From Bacteroidota bacterium (lineage in GTDB: Bacteria; Bacteroidota; Bacteroidia; UBA4408): a stretch of 64,000 nt of DNA. The stretch is taken from contig CAUJCU010000011.1 of the NCBI GenBank assembly GCA_963169745.1, forward strand, positions 27,257-91,256, in the 5' to 3' direction. A model generated the notes under the pieces. The model ran no database searches, was not told where the DNA came from, and was given only the letters and a program-made list of their open reading frames with translations. The position numbers and the translations under genes are program-made. Below are positions 26,523 to 34,505 of the stretch, in pieces (the first letter of the stretch is position 1; the number at the start of each line of letters is the position of its first letter).

Positions 26523-29500
26523 ATTATTACTCTAAATAAATACATATTAATACTTTGTTTTTCTTATTGCTTTTACTTAAATGTATATGGGCAAAAGCAA
26601 GCACCCTCTTATGGTTACCCGTTGGTTCAGAACTTTACCAGCAAGCAATACCTTATCGGTAACAATAATTGGTGTGCCGCTCAAGATGGATTAGGAAACA
26701 TGTATTTTGCCAACAGTCAAGGCGTTTTAAAATATGATGGTGTTAGATGGTTCACGTTTCAAACCCCAGCAGAGGCTTTATCTTTAAGTTATGACTCCAT
26801 AACACAAACCATATATGTTGGCTGTACCAATGATTTTGGGTTATTAAAAATAAATAGCAAGGGGCAAACAGAGTATCAATCACTGGTTGACAACAGAAAG
26901 CCAAATACGAATATAGGTGATGTATGGGATTGTTTTGCTACCCCAAAAGGTATATTCTTTAACACAGCTAATGAGTTATACCGATATAAAGATGGGAACA
27001 TAAAGAAGTGGACATCAAGAACAGGGTTCTATAAAATTTTTTATTCGAATAATAAATTGTTTGTTGTTGAAAAGGAAACGGGACTGTTTTGCCTTGAAAA
27101 CAATCAGTTATTATATATTCAAGGATCAGAAATCTTTTCAAAAAACAGACCTTGTTTTATAGGGAATATAAAGACAGACACGAGCAGCTATTTTTTATCT
27201 ACAAAAGATTTTAATCTTTATGGATTTAAACTAACTAAAAGTAAAGACGGATATGGAGCTAAGTTTGACCCATTAAGTACAAAAACTTCAAGCTTATTTT
27301 CTGATAACTTTATATACAATGGGGTTGTTTTGAAAGATAATAGAATTGCCCTTACAAATATTAATCATGGTATTTTTATACTTGACAAAGAGGGGCGTTT
27401 GTTAAATCAGTTTACCGTACAAAATGGTCTGGTAAGTGATGCAATCAATCATATTTTCGAAGATATTGAGGGTAATTTATGGCTTTCAACCGAAAACGGA
27501 ATTAGTTTGTTGATGTACACTTTGCCTTCCTATAAGTTATCCGAAGGAAAAGATATTACCGGGTTTGTTGAGTCTTTTGCTAAGCTAGATAATGAGCTAT
27601 ATGTAGGAACATCAATAGGCTTATTCAAATTTGATACCATTGAAAATAGCTTCAGTAAGGTAAACTTCCCTTCGGCTTATATAAAAAAAATAATTAAAAT
27701 TCCCGGAGAATCAGCACTCATGGTTATATGTTCTTACGGAATATATAAACTTACTTCAATGGGCTACTCTATATTAAATAATGCGATTGCAAATATTTGG
27801 ACAGGAATTAATTCAAAAAGAAATAATCAACTCTATTTTATTGGCCATGATAATGGTTTAGCTGTTTTTATATATGAAGGCGGTATGTTAAAGTTAGTAA
27901 GTCAGGTTCCGAATATTAATTACAGTATTAATTTAATAACTGAAGAAGACCAAGGAAACCTTTGGTTATCTACTAAATATGACGGAATAATCTATTTACT
28001 ATCTTCTAATTTTGACCTTTCTAAAAAAACAAACTACATCAACTATATTACTTATGGTGTTGAAAGTGGACTTCCTAATTTAAATGCAAACCGACTTTAT
28101 GTATTTGAACAGGAAACTATAGTAGCCACTTATGACGGAATTTATAAGCTAGATAAATCAAAAATAAGTGCTAACCCGTCAATTCAAGAACTTGCCGATC
28201 TCAGGTTTTCAAAATATACGAAAATAAATCCCTTCAATACCATACCCAATATTCAAGTAGAAACTCTAATTCCTGAGGAAAAAAATAACCTATGGCTTAC
28301 AGCTCTTTTTCCTAATGGAAGAAGGGAGTTAGGAAAAATTGTTTGGAACAATCAAAAAACAAGTAAATGGATAGCTGCACCTTTTAAAGTAATTGCAAAA
28401 GAACGAATAAATGAAATTTTCCCTGACTCTAATTATGTTTGGTTTGGTGGAACAGATATTGTTTATTGCTTTAACAAACAAAAAAAATATAATTTTAATA
28501 AGAAATTTAACTCAAACATCAACCTTATTTTATCCAATAATGATACAATTTTTAACGGAATCTATTATAAAACAATAACTAGCGAAGCACGTAGTTTTAA
28601 CGTGCCTGCGCTAAAGCAGCCCGATGCTTTAATACAATCATTCCCGTATCAATATAATGACTTTACTTTTTATTTTTCAGCAAATTCATTTGTTGCAAAC
28701 GCTACGGTAAAGTTCTCTTTTATTTTGGAAGGAGAAGACAAAGCTTGGTCAGAGTGGACCAACGATGTCAGTAAGTCATACATGAATCTTTCTGAAGGGA
28801 AATATATTTTTTTGGTTAAAGCCCAAAATATTTTTGGTACAGAAAGTACAATTTCCAGTTATGAGTTTACCGTATTGCCCCCATGGTATCGTACTATTTT
28901 GGCCTATATCATCTATTCTTTTTTAGCTGCAGGTTTTATTTACTCTACGGTAGTTATCTCTACCCGTAGTCTTAATAAAATTATAAAAAACCAAACAGCT
29001 GAGATTCAATTCAAAAAAGATGAAATTGAAAAGAAGAACAATGAAATAATGGATAGCTTAAATTACGCTAAGCGTATACAGGACGCCATAATGCCAAGTA
29101 ATGAATACGTAAAAACAATGTTCCCAGATAGCTTTGTTTTTTTTAAGCCCAAAGATATTGTAAGTGGAGATTTTTATTGGGCTCATTATCGCGACAACCA
29201 TGCTATTATTGCTGCAGTTGATTGTACCGGGCATGGTGTTCCGGGAGCCTTTATGAGTATGATGGGAAACGATTATTTGAATGATATTATTGTTGACTCT
29301 AAAGAAAACAGCACCGACCGAATACTTAATAAAATGCGTACCGGAATTATTAAAGCGCTAAAACAAAGAGGAGAATCAGGAGAAGCTAAAGATGGAATGG
29401 ATATGTCTATCGTGAACCTTGATATTAACAATAATATTATAGAGTATTCAGGAGCAAATAACCCTATTTATATTGTGAGAGAGAAAAACAGAGAGGAAAT

Positions 29501-29855
29501 TTATAATGCCATTAATTTTACAATTCCAGAATCAGAGTTTGTTTTGTATGAGATTAAGGGAAATAAATTCCCTGTGGGTATTTATATGGGTGATAAATTA
29601 CCGCCATTTTCAAAAAACATTGTGTCATTAAACAAAGGAGATATTTTTTACATTTTCTCTGATGGCTATGCCGACCAGTTTGGTGGACCATTTTCTAAAA
29701 AATTGAAATACAATCAATTAAAAAGGTTTATATTGGAGTCGGCTACATTAACAATGGAAGATCAGAAAACCTATCTGGAACAAAAACTTATGAACTGGAA
29801 AGGAGATTTGGAACAGGTAGATGATATTTTAGTAATTGGGGTGAGATTAACATAG
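26523..29855 (+). CDS. Propeller-Y_Y_Y sensor with SpoIIE-type PP2C phosphatase output
   Basis: A sensor of about 1110 aa. A signal-peptide-like stretch (LNKYILILCFSYCFYLN, then GQKQAPSYGYP) lies in frame upstream of the first ATG/GTG/TTG-class codon (TTG, 26622). The frame opens after a stop at 26517 with only ATT or ATA available, so an ATT start at 26523/26526 is proposed. Then come two-component-regulator propeller repeats (NNWCAAQDGLGNMYFAN, IEGNLWLSTENGI), a Y_Y_Y domain, one membrane helix (AYIIYSFLAAGFIYSTVV) and a coiled coil. A SpoIIE phosphatase domain follows, with SGDFYWA, VDCTGHGVPGAFMS, DGMDMSIV and FSDGYADQFGG, whose aspartates bind metal. It probably dephosphorylates an anti-sigma-antagonist-type protein in response to an extracellular ligand; neither is encoded nearby. 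A radical SAM gene follows after 3 bp. Confidence 0.82.
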   Translation: MITLNKYILILCFSYCFYLNVYGQKQAPSYGYPLVQNFTSKQYLIGNNNWCAAQDGLGNMYFANSQGVLKYDGVRWFTFQTPAEALSLSYDSITQTIYVGCTNDFGLLKINSKGQTEYQSLVDNRKPNTNIGDVWDCFATPKGIFFNTANELYRYKDGNIKKWTSRTGFYKIFYSNNKLFVVEKETGLFCLENNQLLYIQGSEIFSKNRPCFIGNIKTDTSSYFLSTKDFNLYGFKLTKSKDGYGAKFDPLSTKTSSLFSDNFIYNGVVLKDNRIALTNINHGIFILDKEGRLLNQFTVQNGLVSDAINHIFEDIEGNLWLSTENGISLLMYTLPSYKLSEGKDITGFVESFAKLDNELYVGTSIGLFKFDTIENSFSKVNFPSAYIKKIIKIPGESALMVICSYGIYKLTSMGYSILNNAIANIWTGINSKRNNQLYFIGHDNGLAVFIYEGGMLKLVSQVPNINYSINLITEEDQGNLWLSTKYDGIIYLLSSNFDLSKKTNYINYITYGVESGLPNLNANRLYVFEQETIVATYDGIYKLDKSKISANPSIQELADLRFSKYTKINPFNTIPNIQVETLIPEEKNNLWLTALFPNGRRELGKIVWNNQKTSKWIAAPFKVIAKERINEIFPDSNYVWFGGTDIVYCFNKQKKYNFNKKFNSNINLILSNNDTIFNGIYYKTITSEARSFNVPALKQPDALIQSFPYQYNDFTFYFSANSFVANATVKFSFILEGEDKAWSEWTNDVSKSYMNLSEGKYIFLVKAQNIFGTESTISSYEFTVLPPWYRTILAYIIYSFLAAGFIYSTVVISTRSLNKIIKNQTAEIQFKKDEIEKKNNEIMDSLNYAKRIQDAIMPSNEYVKTMFPDSFVFFKPKDIVSGDFYWAHYRDNHAIIAAVDCTGHGVPGAFMSMMGNDYLNDIIVDSKENSTDRILNKMRTGIIKALKQRGESGEAKDGMDMSIVNLDINNNIIEYSGANNPIYIVREKNREEIYNAINFTIPESEFVLYEIKGNKFPVGIYMGDKLPPFSKNIVSLNKGDIFYIFSDGYADQFGGPFSKKLKYNQLKRFILESATLTMEDQKTYLEQKLMNWKGDLEQVDDILVIGVRLT

Positions 29856-29858
29856 ACA

Positions 29859-30884
29859 ATGCCAGAAAAGAATGACTATTGGTTAATAGTAAAGAAAATT
29901 ACAGGTAAACGCTTTCTGAACGCATTAGCGCTGTACGTGTCCTATATCCTTTCAAAACATCTAAAAATAGAAACGCACTGGGGGCTTCCGGCAAGTATTT
30001 CCATTGAACCTACAACTTCTTGTAATTTAAGGTGCCCGGAGTGTCCAAGCGGTTTGCGTTCATTTACCAGACCAACCGGAATGTTGCAAGAAGAACTGTT
30101 TAAAAAAATTATTGACGAGTTGCACAGTTCATTAATTTATTTGATTTTTTATTTTCAGGGAGAGCCCTATCTAAATCCTAATTTTTTGAATATGGTTACC
30201 TATGCAAAAGAAAAAAACATATACACTGCCACCAGCACCAATGCTCATTATTTAACCAACGAAAACTGCAAAAAGACCATTTTGTCGGGGCTTAATAGAT
30301 TGATTATTTCTATTGACGGCACAACACAAGAAACCTATCAATCCTACCGCATTGGTGGAAATTTGAATAAAGTTATTGAGGGAACAAAGAACATGATTAA
30401 ATGGAAAAAGGAAATGAAGTCAGCTACCCCTCATTTAATATTTCAGTTCTTAGTGGTTAGGCCAAACGAGCACCAAGTTGAAGAGGTAAAACAACTGGCT
30501 GCTGAACTTGGAGTGGATGAAGTAAGATTTAAAACAGCTCAAATTTATAATTATAAGCACGGAAACCGATTGATTCCACAAAATGAAAAGTTTTCACGAT
30601 ACAAGAGAAACGCAGATGGAACTTATTCTATTGTAAACAAAATGTTGAATCATTGCTGGAAAATGTGGCATTCTGCTGTAGTTACCTGGGATGGGAAAGT
30701 GGTACCTTGTTGTTTTGACAAAGACGCCCATCATGTTATGGGAAATATACAAAATCAAAGTTTTTCTGAAATATGGAGAGGGCAGCCTTACCGCCATTTT
30801 AGAGCATTGCTGTCCAAAAGTCGCTCCCATATAGATATGTGTAAAAACTGTACAGAGGGCACTAAGGTTTTTACTTCGTCCTAA
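29859..30884 (+). CDS. Radical SAM/SPASM domain protein
   Basis: A 341-aa iron-sulfur enzyme. The radical SAM cluster motif is CNLRCPEC (CxxxCxxC, about residues 54-61), followed by FYFQGEPYLNP and SIDGTTQETYQSYR typical of the AdoMet barrel. The C-terminal SPASM region has cysteines in HCWKMW, VVPCCFD and CKNC, enough for one or two further clusters. A hydrophobic N-terminal stretch (LNALALYVSYIL) suggests membrane association. I know this family as widespread in Bacteroidota, without a defined substrate. It starts 3 bp after the SpoIIE-type sensor stop, so it is co-expressed with it. No small precursor peptide gene was found next to it. Confidence 0.85.
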   Translation: MPEKNDYWLIVKKITGKRFLNALALYVSYILSKHLKIETHWGLPASISIEPTTSCNLRCPECPSGLRSFTRPTGMLQEELFKKIIDELHSSLIYLIFYFQGEPYLNPNFLNMVTYAKEKNIYTATSTNAHYLTNENCKKTILSGLNRLIISIDGTTQETYQSYRIGGNLNKVIEGTKNMIKWKKEMKSATPHLIFQFLVVRPNEHQVEEVKQLAAELGVDEVRFKTAQIYNYKHGNRLIPQNEKFSRYKRNADGTYSIVNKMLNHCWKMWHSAVVTWDGKVVPCCFDKDAHHVMGNIQNQSFSEIWRGQPYRHFRALLSKSRSHIDMCKNCTEGTKVFTSS

Positions 30885-30932
30885 TCATTTTTTTATGACA
30901 GAATTAAAAACCTATATTTTTTTTTATAACTA

Positions 30933-30964
30933 TTGCAAATATTCAATTAAATAGTGTAGGTTTG
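30933..30964 (+). promoter_or_regulatory. Consensus promoter of the PUR-like gene
   Basis: TTG (30933-30935), a 21-nt spacer and TAGGTTTG (30957-30964) match the consensus. The box overlaps an upstream in-frame start at 30962, which supports using the ATG at 30998 for the PUR-like protein. Confidence 0.68.
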
Positions 30965-30997
30965 TATGAACCAGAAAATAAAATAATAAAAATTAAA

Positions 30998-31384
30998 ATG
31001 GAAGAATTTGATAACAGAGGGGCTGAAAAGAAAGATAAAAATCTAATCTTTGGTCAGCAAGTAAAGGCCGGTAAACGTGTATATTTTATTGACGTTAGGG
31101 CAACCAATAAAGGAGACTATTATTTATCCGTTACAGAGAGCAGGAAAAAACTGGATCAGGATGGAAGAATGACTTTTGAAAAAAGTAAAGTCTTTTTGTA
31201 TAAAGAGGATTTTGATAAATTTACTACCTCTTTAAATGAGGCTATTGATTTTATTAAAAAGGAGCAACCTTTTGACCCTGCCGAATATGCTGAAAGAAGA
31301 AAACATTATATGGAAGAAAGAGGCGGGAATAATTTAAACAACAGTACCGAGTCAGGGAAAGATATTTCTTTTGAGGATTTGTAA
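30998..31384 (+). CDS. PUR-family nucleic-acid-binding protein (DUF3276)
   Basis: A 128-aa protein with a PUR-alpha-like fold: FGQQVKAGKRVYFIDVRATNKGDYYLSVTES, followed by a second strand set (FEKSKVFLYKEDFDKFTTSLNEAIDFI) and an acidic tail ending SFEDL. Bacteroidota members of DUF3276 bind single-stranded DNA or RNA in vitro; the cellular role is unsettled. The start is placed at ATG 30998 because the -7 promoter box covers the alternative start at 30962. It appears to be a single-gene unit. Confidence 0.85.
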   Translation: MEEFDNRGAEKKDKNLIFGQQVKAGKRVYFIDVRATNKGDYYLSVTESRKKLDQDGRMTFEKSKVFLYKEDFDKFTTSLNEAIDFIKKEQPFDPAEYAERRKHYMEERGGNNLNNSTESGKDISFEDL

Positions 31385-31617
31385 AATTGGTTTAATTCTG
31401 ATTATTAAAAGGAAAACCAAAATTAATTTGCCCATTTTATTTTAACCGTTTTTATTGGTATTGCAGCCTTTTATTTGGGTGTAAATGAATAAAAGGGTTA
31501 GTTGGTGAAGTTTTTGAATGATATAGAATCTTTCAAAGAAGGGTTATATGAAGTATTATCTTAAACTTATGCTTTTTCAATACTATCGTGCTTAATAAAT
31601 ATATTTTAGGGATGAGT

Positions 31618-34149
31618 TTATTCCACGACAACTTTTGTGGTGCTTTGCATTCCTTCAGATGTGTTTATTTTTACCATGTATATACCTTTCGGCAAATTGA
31701 GGCCGAGAGTTAGATTTTGTTGATTATAAAACTCTTTTGTATAAACAGGAGCCCCTGTTTCATTAATAATTTGCAGGTTTAATTTGCTGTAAATTTTATC
31801 AAGCATCACAGTAAAACCGCTATTTGTTGGATTAGGATAAACTTGAATAGCAGTATGGTTGTTGTAGATATTTTTTACACCAACACTAAAAGGTGATTCT
31901 ATTAATTTTGTATAAATAGGCTTAGCTCCATTAACACCTGAAAAATTTGACTTTAAAACAAATGAAGATGAGTTTGGATTATATTCAAATACAATTCCCA
32001 TTCCATAAGCACCACCATTAGTTGTCATTCCATATAATTTCCCGTTACTAGCCAACATTAAACTCCCTTGAGGGAATGCTCCATGGTTTGCTCCATCAAA
32101 ATCAAGCTTTTTGATATACATGTTTGTTGTTGGGTCATACTCAAACAAAACGCCCCAGTTGTTTGTTCCTCCTTTGTATGTCATCCCATAGAGTTTATTA
32201 TTGTTAGCTGATGTTAAGCTGCCCAAAGGTAATGAACCATTACTGGCACCGTCAAAATCAAGTTTTTTGACAAAAGTATTAGCGGTAAAATTATACTCAA
32301 ATAAAATACCCAAATCATTTGTTCCTCCGTAAGAAGTCATTCCATACAAATTATTGTTGCTTGCTTGCGTTACGCTCCCGTTGGGGTAGCTCCCATAATT
32401 TGTACCATTAAAATTAAGTTTTTTGGTGTAAGTATCAGTTGCAATATCGTACTCAAAAAAAGTCCCCAAGTTATATGTACCTCCTGAATAGGTCATTCCG
32501 TATAATTTACCGTTGCTTGCTTGCATTAAACCTCCGGTAGGGTATGCTCCATTGCTTGCCCCATTAAAATCCAGTTTCTTTGTAAAAGTATTTGTTAATG
32601 GGTCATATTCAAATAATATACCCGAGTTACTTGCGCCTCCATAATAGGTCATTCCATATAAATTTCCGTTGCTTGCCAGCACTAAATCACCTACAGGGTA
32701 TGCTCCGGTGCTTACCCCATTAAAATCAAGTTTCTTGGAGTAGGTAAATGTAAGTGGGTCGTATTCAAACAGAACACCTACGTTACTTGTACCTCCTTGA
32801 TTGGATACACCATACATCTTGTTGTTAGGGGCAAATATTAGACTCCCTTGAAGGTTCTTAGCCCCTTGAGTTTGTGCAAAGTCAATTTTTATAGTATAGA
32901 TATTCGACATTGTATTAAACTCAAACAACACCCCTAAATTATTAGGTCCCCCCCAATAAGTCATTCCATAAAGGTTGCCATTATTAGCTTGCATTAAACT
33001 TCCCTCAGGATTTGCACCGTTAGCAGCATAATTAAAATCAATTTTTTTAGTATAAAAAGAAGAGTTGGGGTTGAATTCAAATAACACACCTGCCATATAC
33101 ATTCCTCCTTTTGAAGTCATGCCATACAAACTGCCATTATTGGCTAGCATCAAACTACCTTTAGGGGAGGAGCCAAGGTAGTTGCCATCAAATTCAAGTT
33201 TTTTAGTATAGACAGAAGTTGTAAGGTCGTATTCAAATAAAACACCTAAACTATCTAGTGTGTTTTTCTTTGTCAATCCATACAGCTTACCATTGCCTGC
33301 TTGTGTTAATCCGCCAGTGGGTTCACCACCATTGTTTGCTATATTAAAATCTAATTTTTTTGTATAAGTAGATGTTGTAATGTTGTATTCAAATAATACT
33401 CCAATATTGTTCACTCCACCAAACTGAGTTGTACCATATAAATTGCTGTTGCTTGCTTGTATTAAGTTATCATTGGGCTTATCACCATAATTAACGCCAT
33501 CAAAATCGAGTTTCTTGATATATGTAGAAGTTGCAGGATTGAACTCAAACAAGACGCCTTTGTTGTTTAACCCTCCTAATTGAGTTACACCATATAAATT
33601 ACCATTATTAGCCTGTATTAAACTTCCTTTTGGGCTCGCCCCATTGCTTACACCGTTAAAATCAAAAATCTTGGTATAGGTAGAGGTTGTAGGGTCGAAT
33701 TCAAATAATACACCCCAATTATTGGCTCCTCCAAACTGGGTCATACCATATAGTTTTCCGTTTATGGCTTGCAATAAGTTACCACTTGGGCTCGCCCCAT
33801 TGCTAGTACCGTCAAAGTCAAATTTATTAATGTATATAGCATTAACAGGATCGTATTCGAACAAAACGCCTAAATTGCTTAATCCACCAGCAGAAGTCAT
33901 TCCATATAATTTACCGTTACTGCTTTGTATTAAGCCTCCTTGAGGGTATGCCCCACTTATGTCACACGGAAAAGTTTTTTCAACTGTAAGGCTTCCATTA
34001 AAGTCAGTTTTAAAAAGTACCCCATTGTTATCAGCACCACCCTCGCTAGTAACACCATATAAAATCCCTTGAGCCTGTGTCTTAGTTGGCAGTATGGCAC
34101 ATAGAATGATTAGTCCTAAAAAAAGACTATTAAAGATTGTTTTTTTCAT
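31618..34149 (-). CDS. T9SS-secreted protein of 14 GloVer tandem repeats
   Basis: An 843-aa exported protein. After the signal peptide (about 1-26) it is built from 14 copies of a 52-residue repeat with the pattern LYGMT..GG..N.GVLFEYDP.T..Y.KKLDF.G..NG..P.GSL.QA.NG, the Gloeobacter/Verrucomicrobia (TIGR03803-like) repeat. The terminal YPNPTNSGFTVMLD to STTKVVVE domain is a T9SS type A sorting signal (last about 75 residues). A beta-propeller-like stack is expected on the cell surface; ligand unknown. A possible -7 box lies at 34173-34180. Confidence 0.85.
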   Translation of the reverse strand: MKKTIFNSLFLGLIILCAILPTKTQAQGILYGVTSEGGADNNGVLFKTDFNGSLTVEKTFPCDISGAYPQGGLIQSSNGKLYGMTSAGGLSNLGVLFEYDPVNAIYINKFDFDGTSNGASPSGNLLQAINGKLYGMTQFGGANNWGVLFEFDPTTSTYTKIFDFNGVSNGASPKGSLIQANNGNLYGVTQLGGLNNKGVLFEFNPATSTYIKKLDFDGVNYGDKPNDNLIQASNSNLYGTTQFGGVNNIGVLFEYNITTSTYTKKLDFNIANNGGEPTGGLTQAGNGKLYGLTKKNTLDSLGVLFEYDLTTSVYTKKLEFDGNYLGSSPKGSLMLANNGSLYGMTSKGGMYMAGVLFEFNPNSSFYTKKIDFNYAANGANPEGSLMQANNGNLYGMTYWGGPNNLGVLFEFNTMSNIYTIKIDFAQTQGAKNLQGSLIFAPNNKMYGVSNQGGTSNVGVLFEYDPLTFTYSKKLDFNGVSTGAYPVGDLVLASNGNLYGMTYYGGASNSGILFEYDPLTNTFTKKLDFNGASNGAYPTGGLMQASNGKLYGMTYSGGTYNLGTFFEYDIATDTYTKKLNFNGTNYGSYPNGSVTQASNNNLYGMTSYGGTNDLGILFEYNFTANTFVKKLDFDGASNGSLPLGSLTSANNNKLYGMTYKGGTNNWGVLFEYDPTTNMYIKKLDFDGANHGAFPQGSLMLASNGKLYGMTTNGGAYGMGIVFEYNPNSSSFVLKSNFSGVNGAKPIYTKLIESPFSVGVKNIYNNHTAIQVYPNPTNSGFTVMLDKIYSKLNLQIINETGAPVYTKEFYNQQNLTLGLNLPKGIYMVKINTSEGMQSTTKVVVE
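31870..34060 (-). repeat. Fourteen in-frame 156-bp tandem repeats
   Basis: Coding repeats of 52 codons each inside the GloVer protein. Copies differ at many bases but share blocks such as the one encoding LYGMT and GVLFEY, so slipped-strand or recombinational copy-number change is possible. Edges are approximate. Confidence 0.8.
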
Positions 34150-34505
34150 GACCCTTTTTATTAATACTTAAACAAATATAATTATTAATAAATAAATATG
34201 GAGTCATTTTATCTTGTTTAAAAAACTGAAATTCAAATAGGTAATATCTACAATGTGCGGTTTTATTTTTTTAAAAAACTCGGGTAATTCAAGTATAAAA
34301 TGTTTTTAATCCAGATTTTATAAAAGAAATAATTTAAAGGGTTTTCTTGTAGCTTTAGATAATAATTTTTTAGTTGCAAACAGATAGACGAAACCCTTAG
34401 CTAGAGTATCTCTTGAATTGATATAAAAAATGTACATTCGGTAAAGCGTTGCATAGACTACATACGTCTTTAAACCTATTTATTTAGATAATTTTATTTA
34501 GGGTA
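34150..34505. other. Intergenic region, 356 bp
   Basis: This lies between alaS (upstream on the minus strand) and the GloVer gene. I see no reading frame, RNA gene or strong hairpin. The one supported element is TATATTTG on the minus strand (34180-34173), a possible -7 box about 24 nt before the GloVer ATG, without a matching -33 TTG. A 9-bp separated inverted repeat (AAGGGTTTT near 34337 with AAACCCTT near 34391) has a loop of about 50 nt and is probably chance. Confidence 0.5.

Noticed and set aside
29859..30884. A RiPP biosynthesis locus based on the radical SAM/SPASM gene
   Set aside because: No small precursor peptide, transporter or protease gene lies next to it, and the family is widespread without such partners.
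31385..31617. Gene remnant between the PUR-like and GloVer genes (a short frame ending FILTVFIGIAAFYLGVNE)
   Set aside because: Only about 21 codons, preceded by an in-frame stop and no start; a chance AT-rich hydrophobic frame cannot be excluded.
31870..34060. Regular repeats resembling a CRISPR or satellite array
   Set aside because: The period is 156 bp, in frame throughout, and translates into a known secreted repeat family; there are no short repeats with unique spacers and no cas genes.
34337..34398. Separated inverted repeat AAGGGTTTT / AAACCCTT as a structured RNA
   Set aside because: The loop is about 50 nt with no internal pairing and no conserved RNA motif that I recognise.
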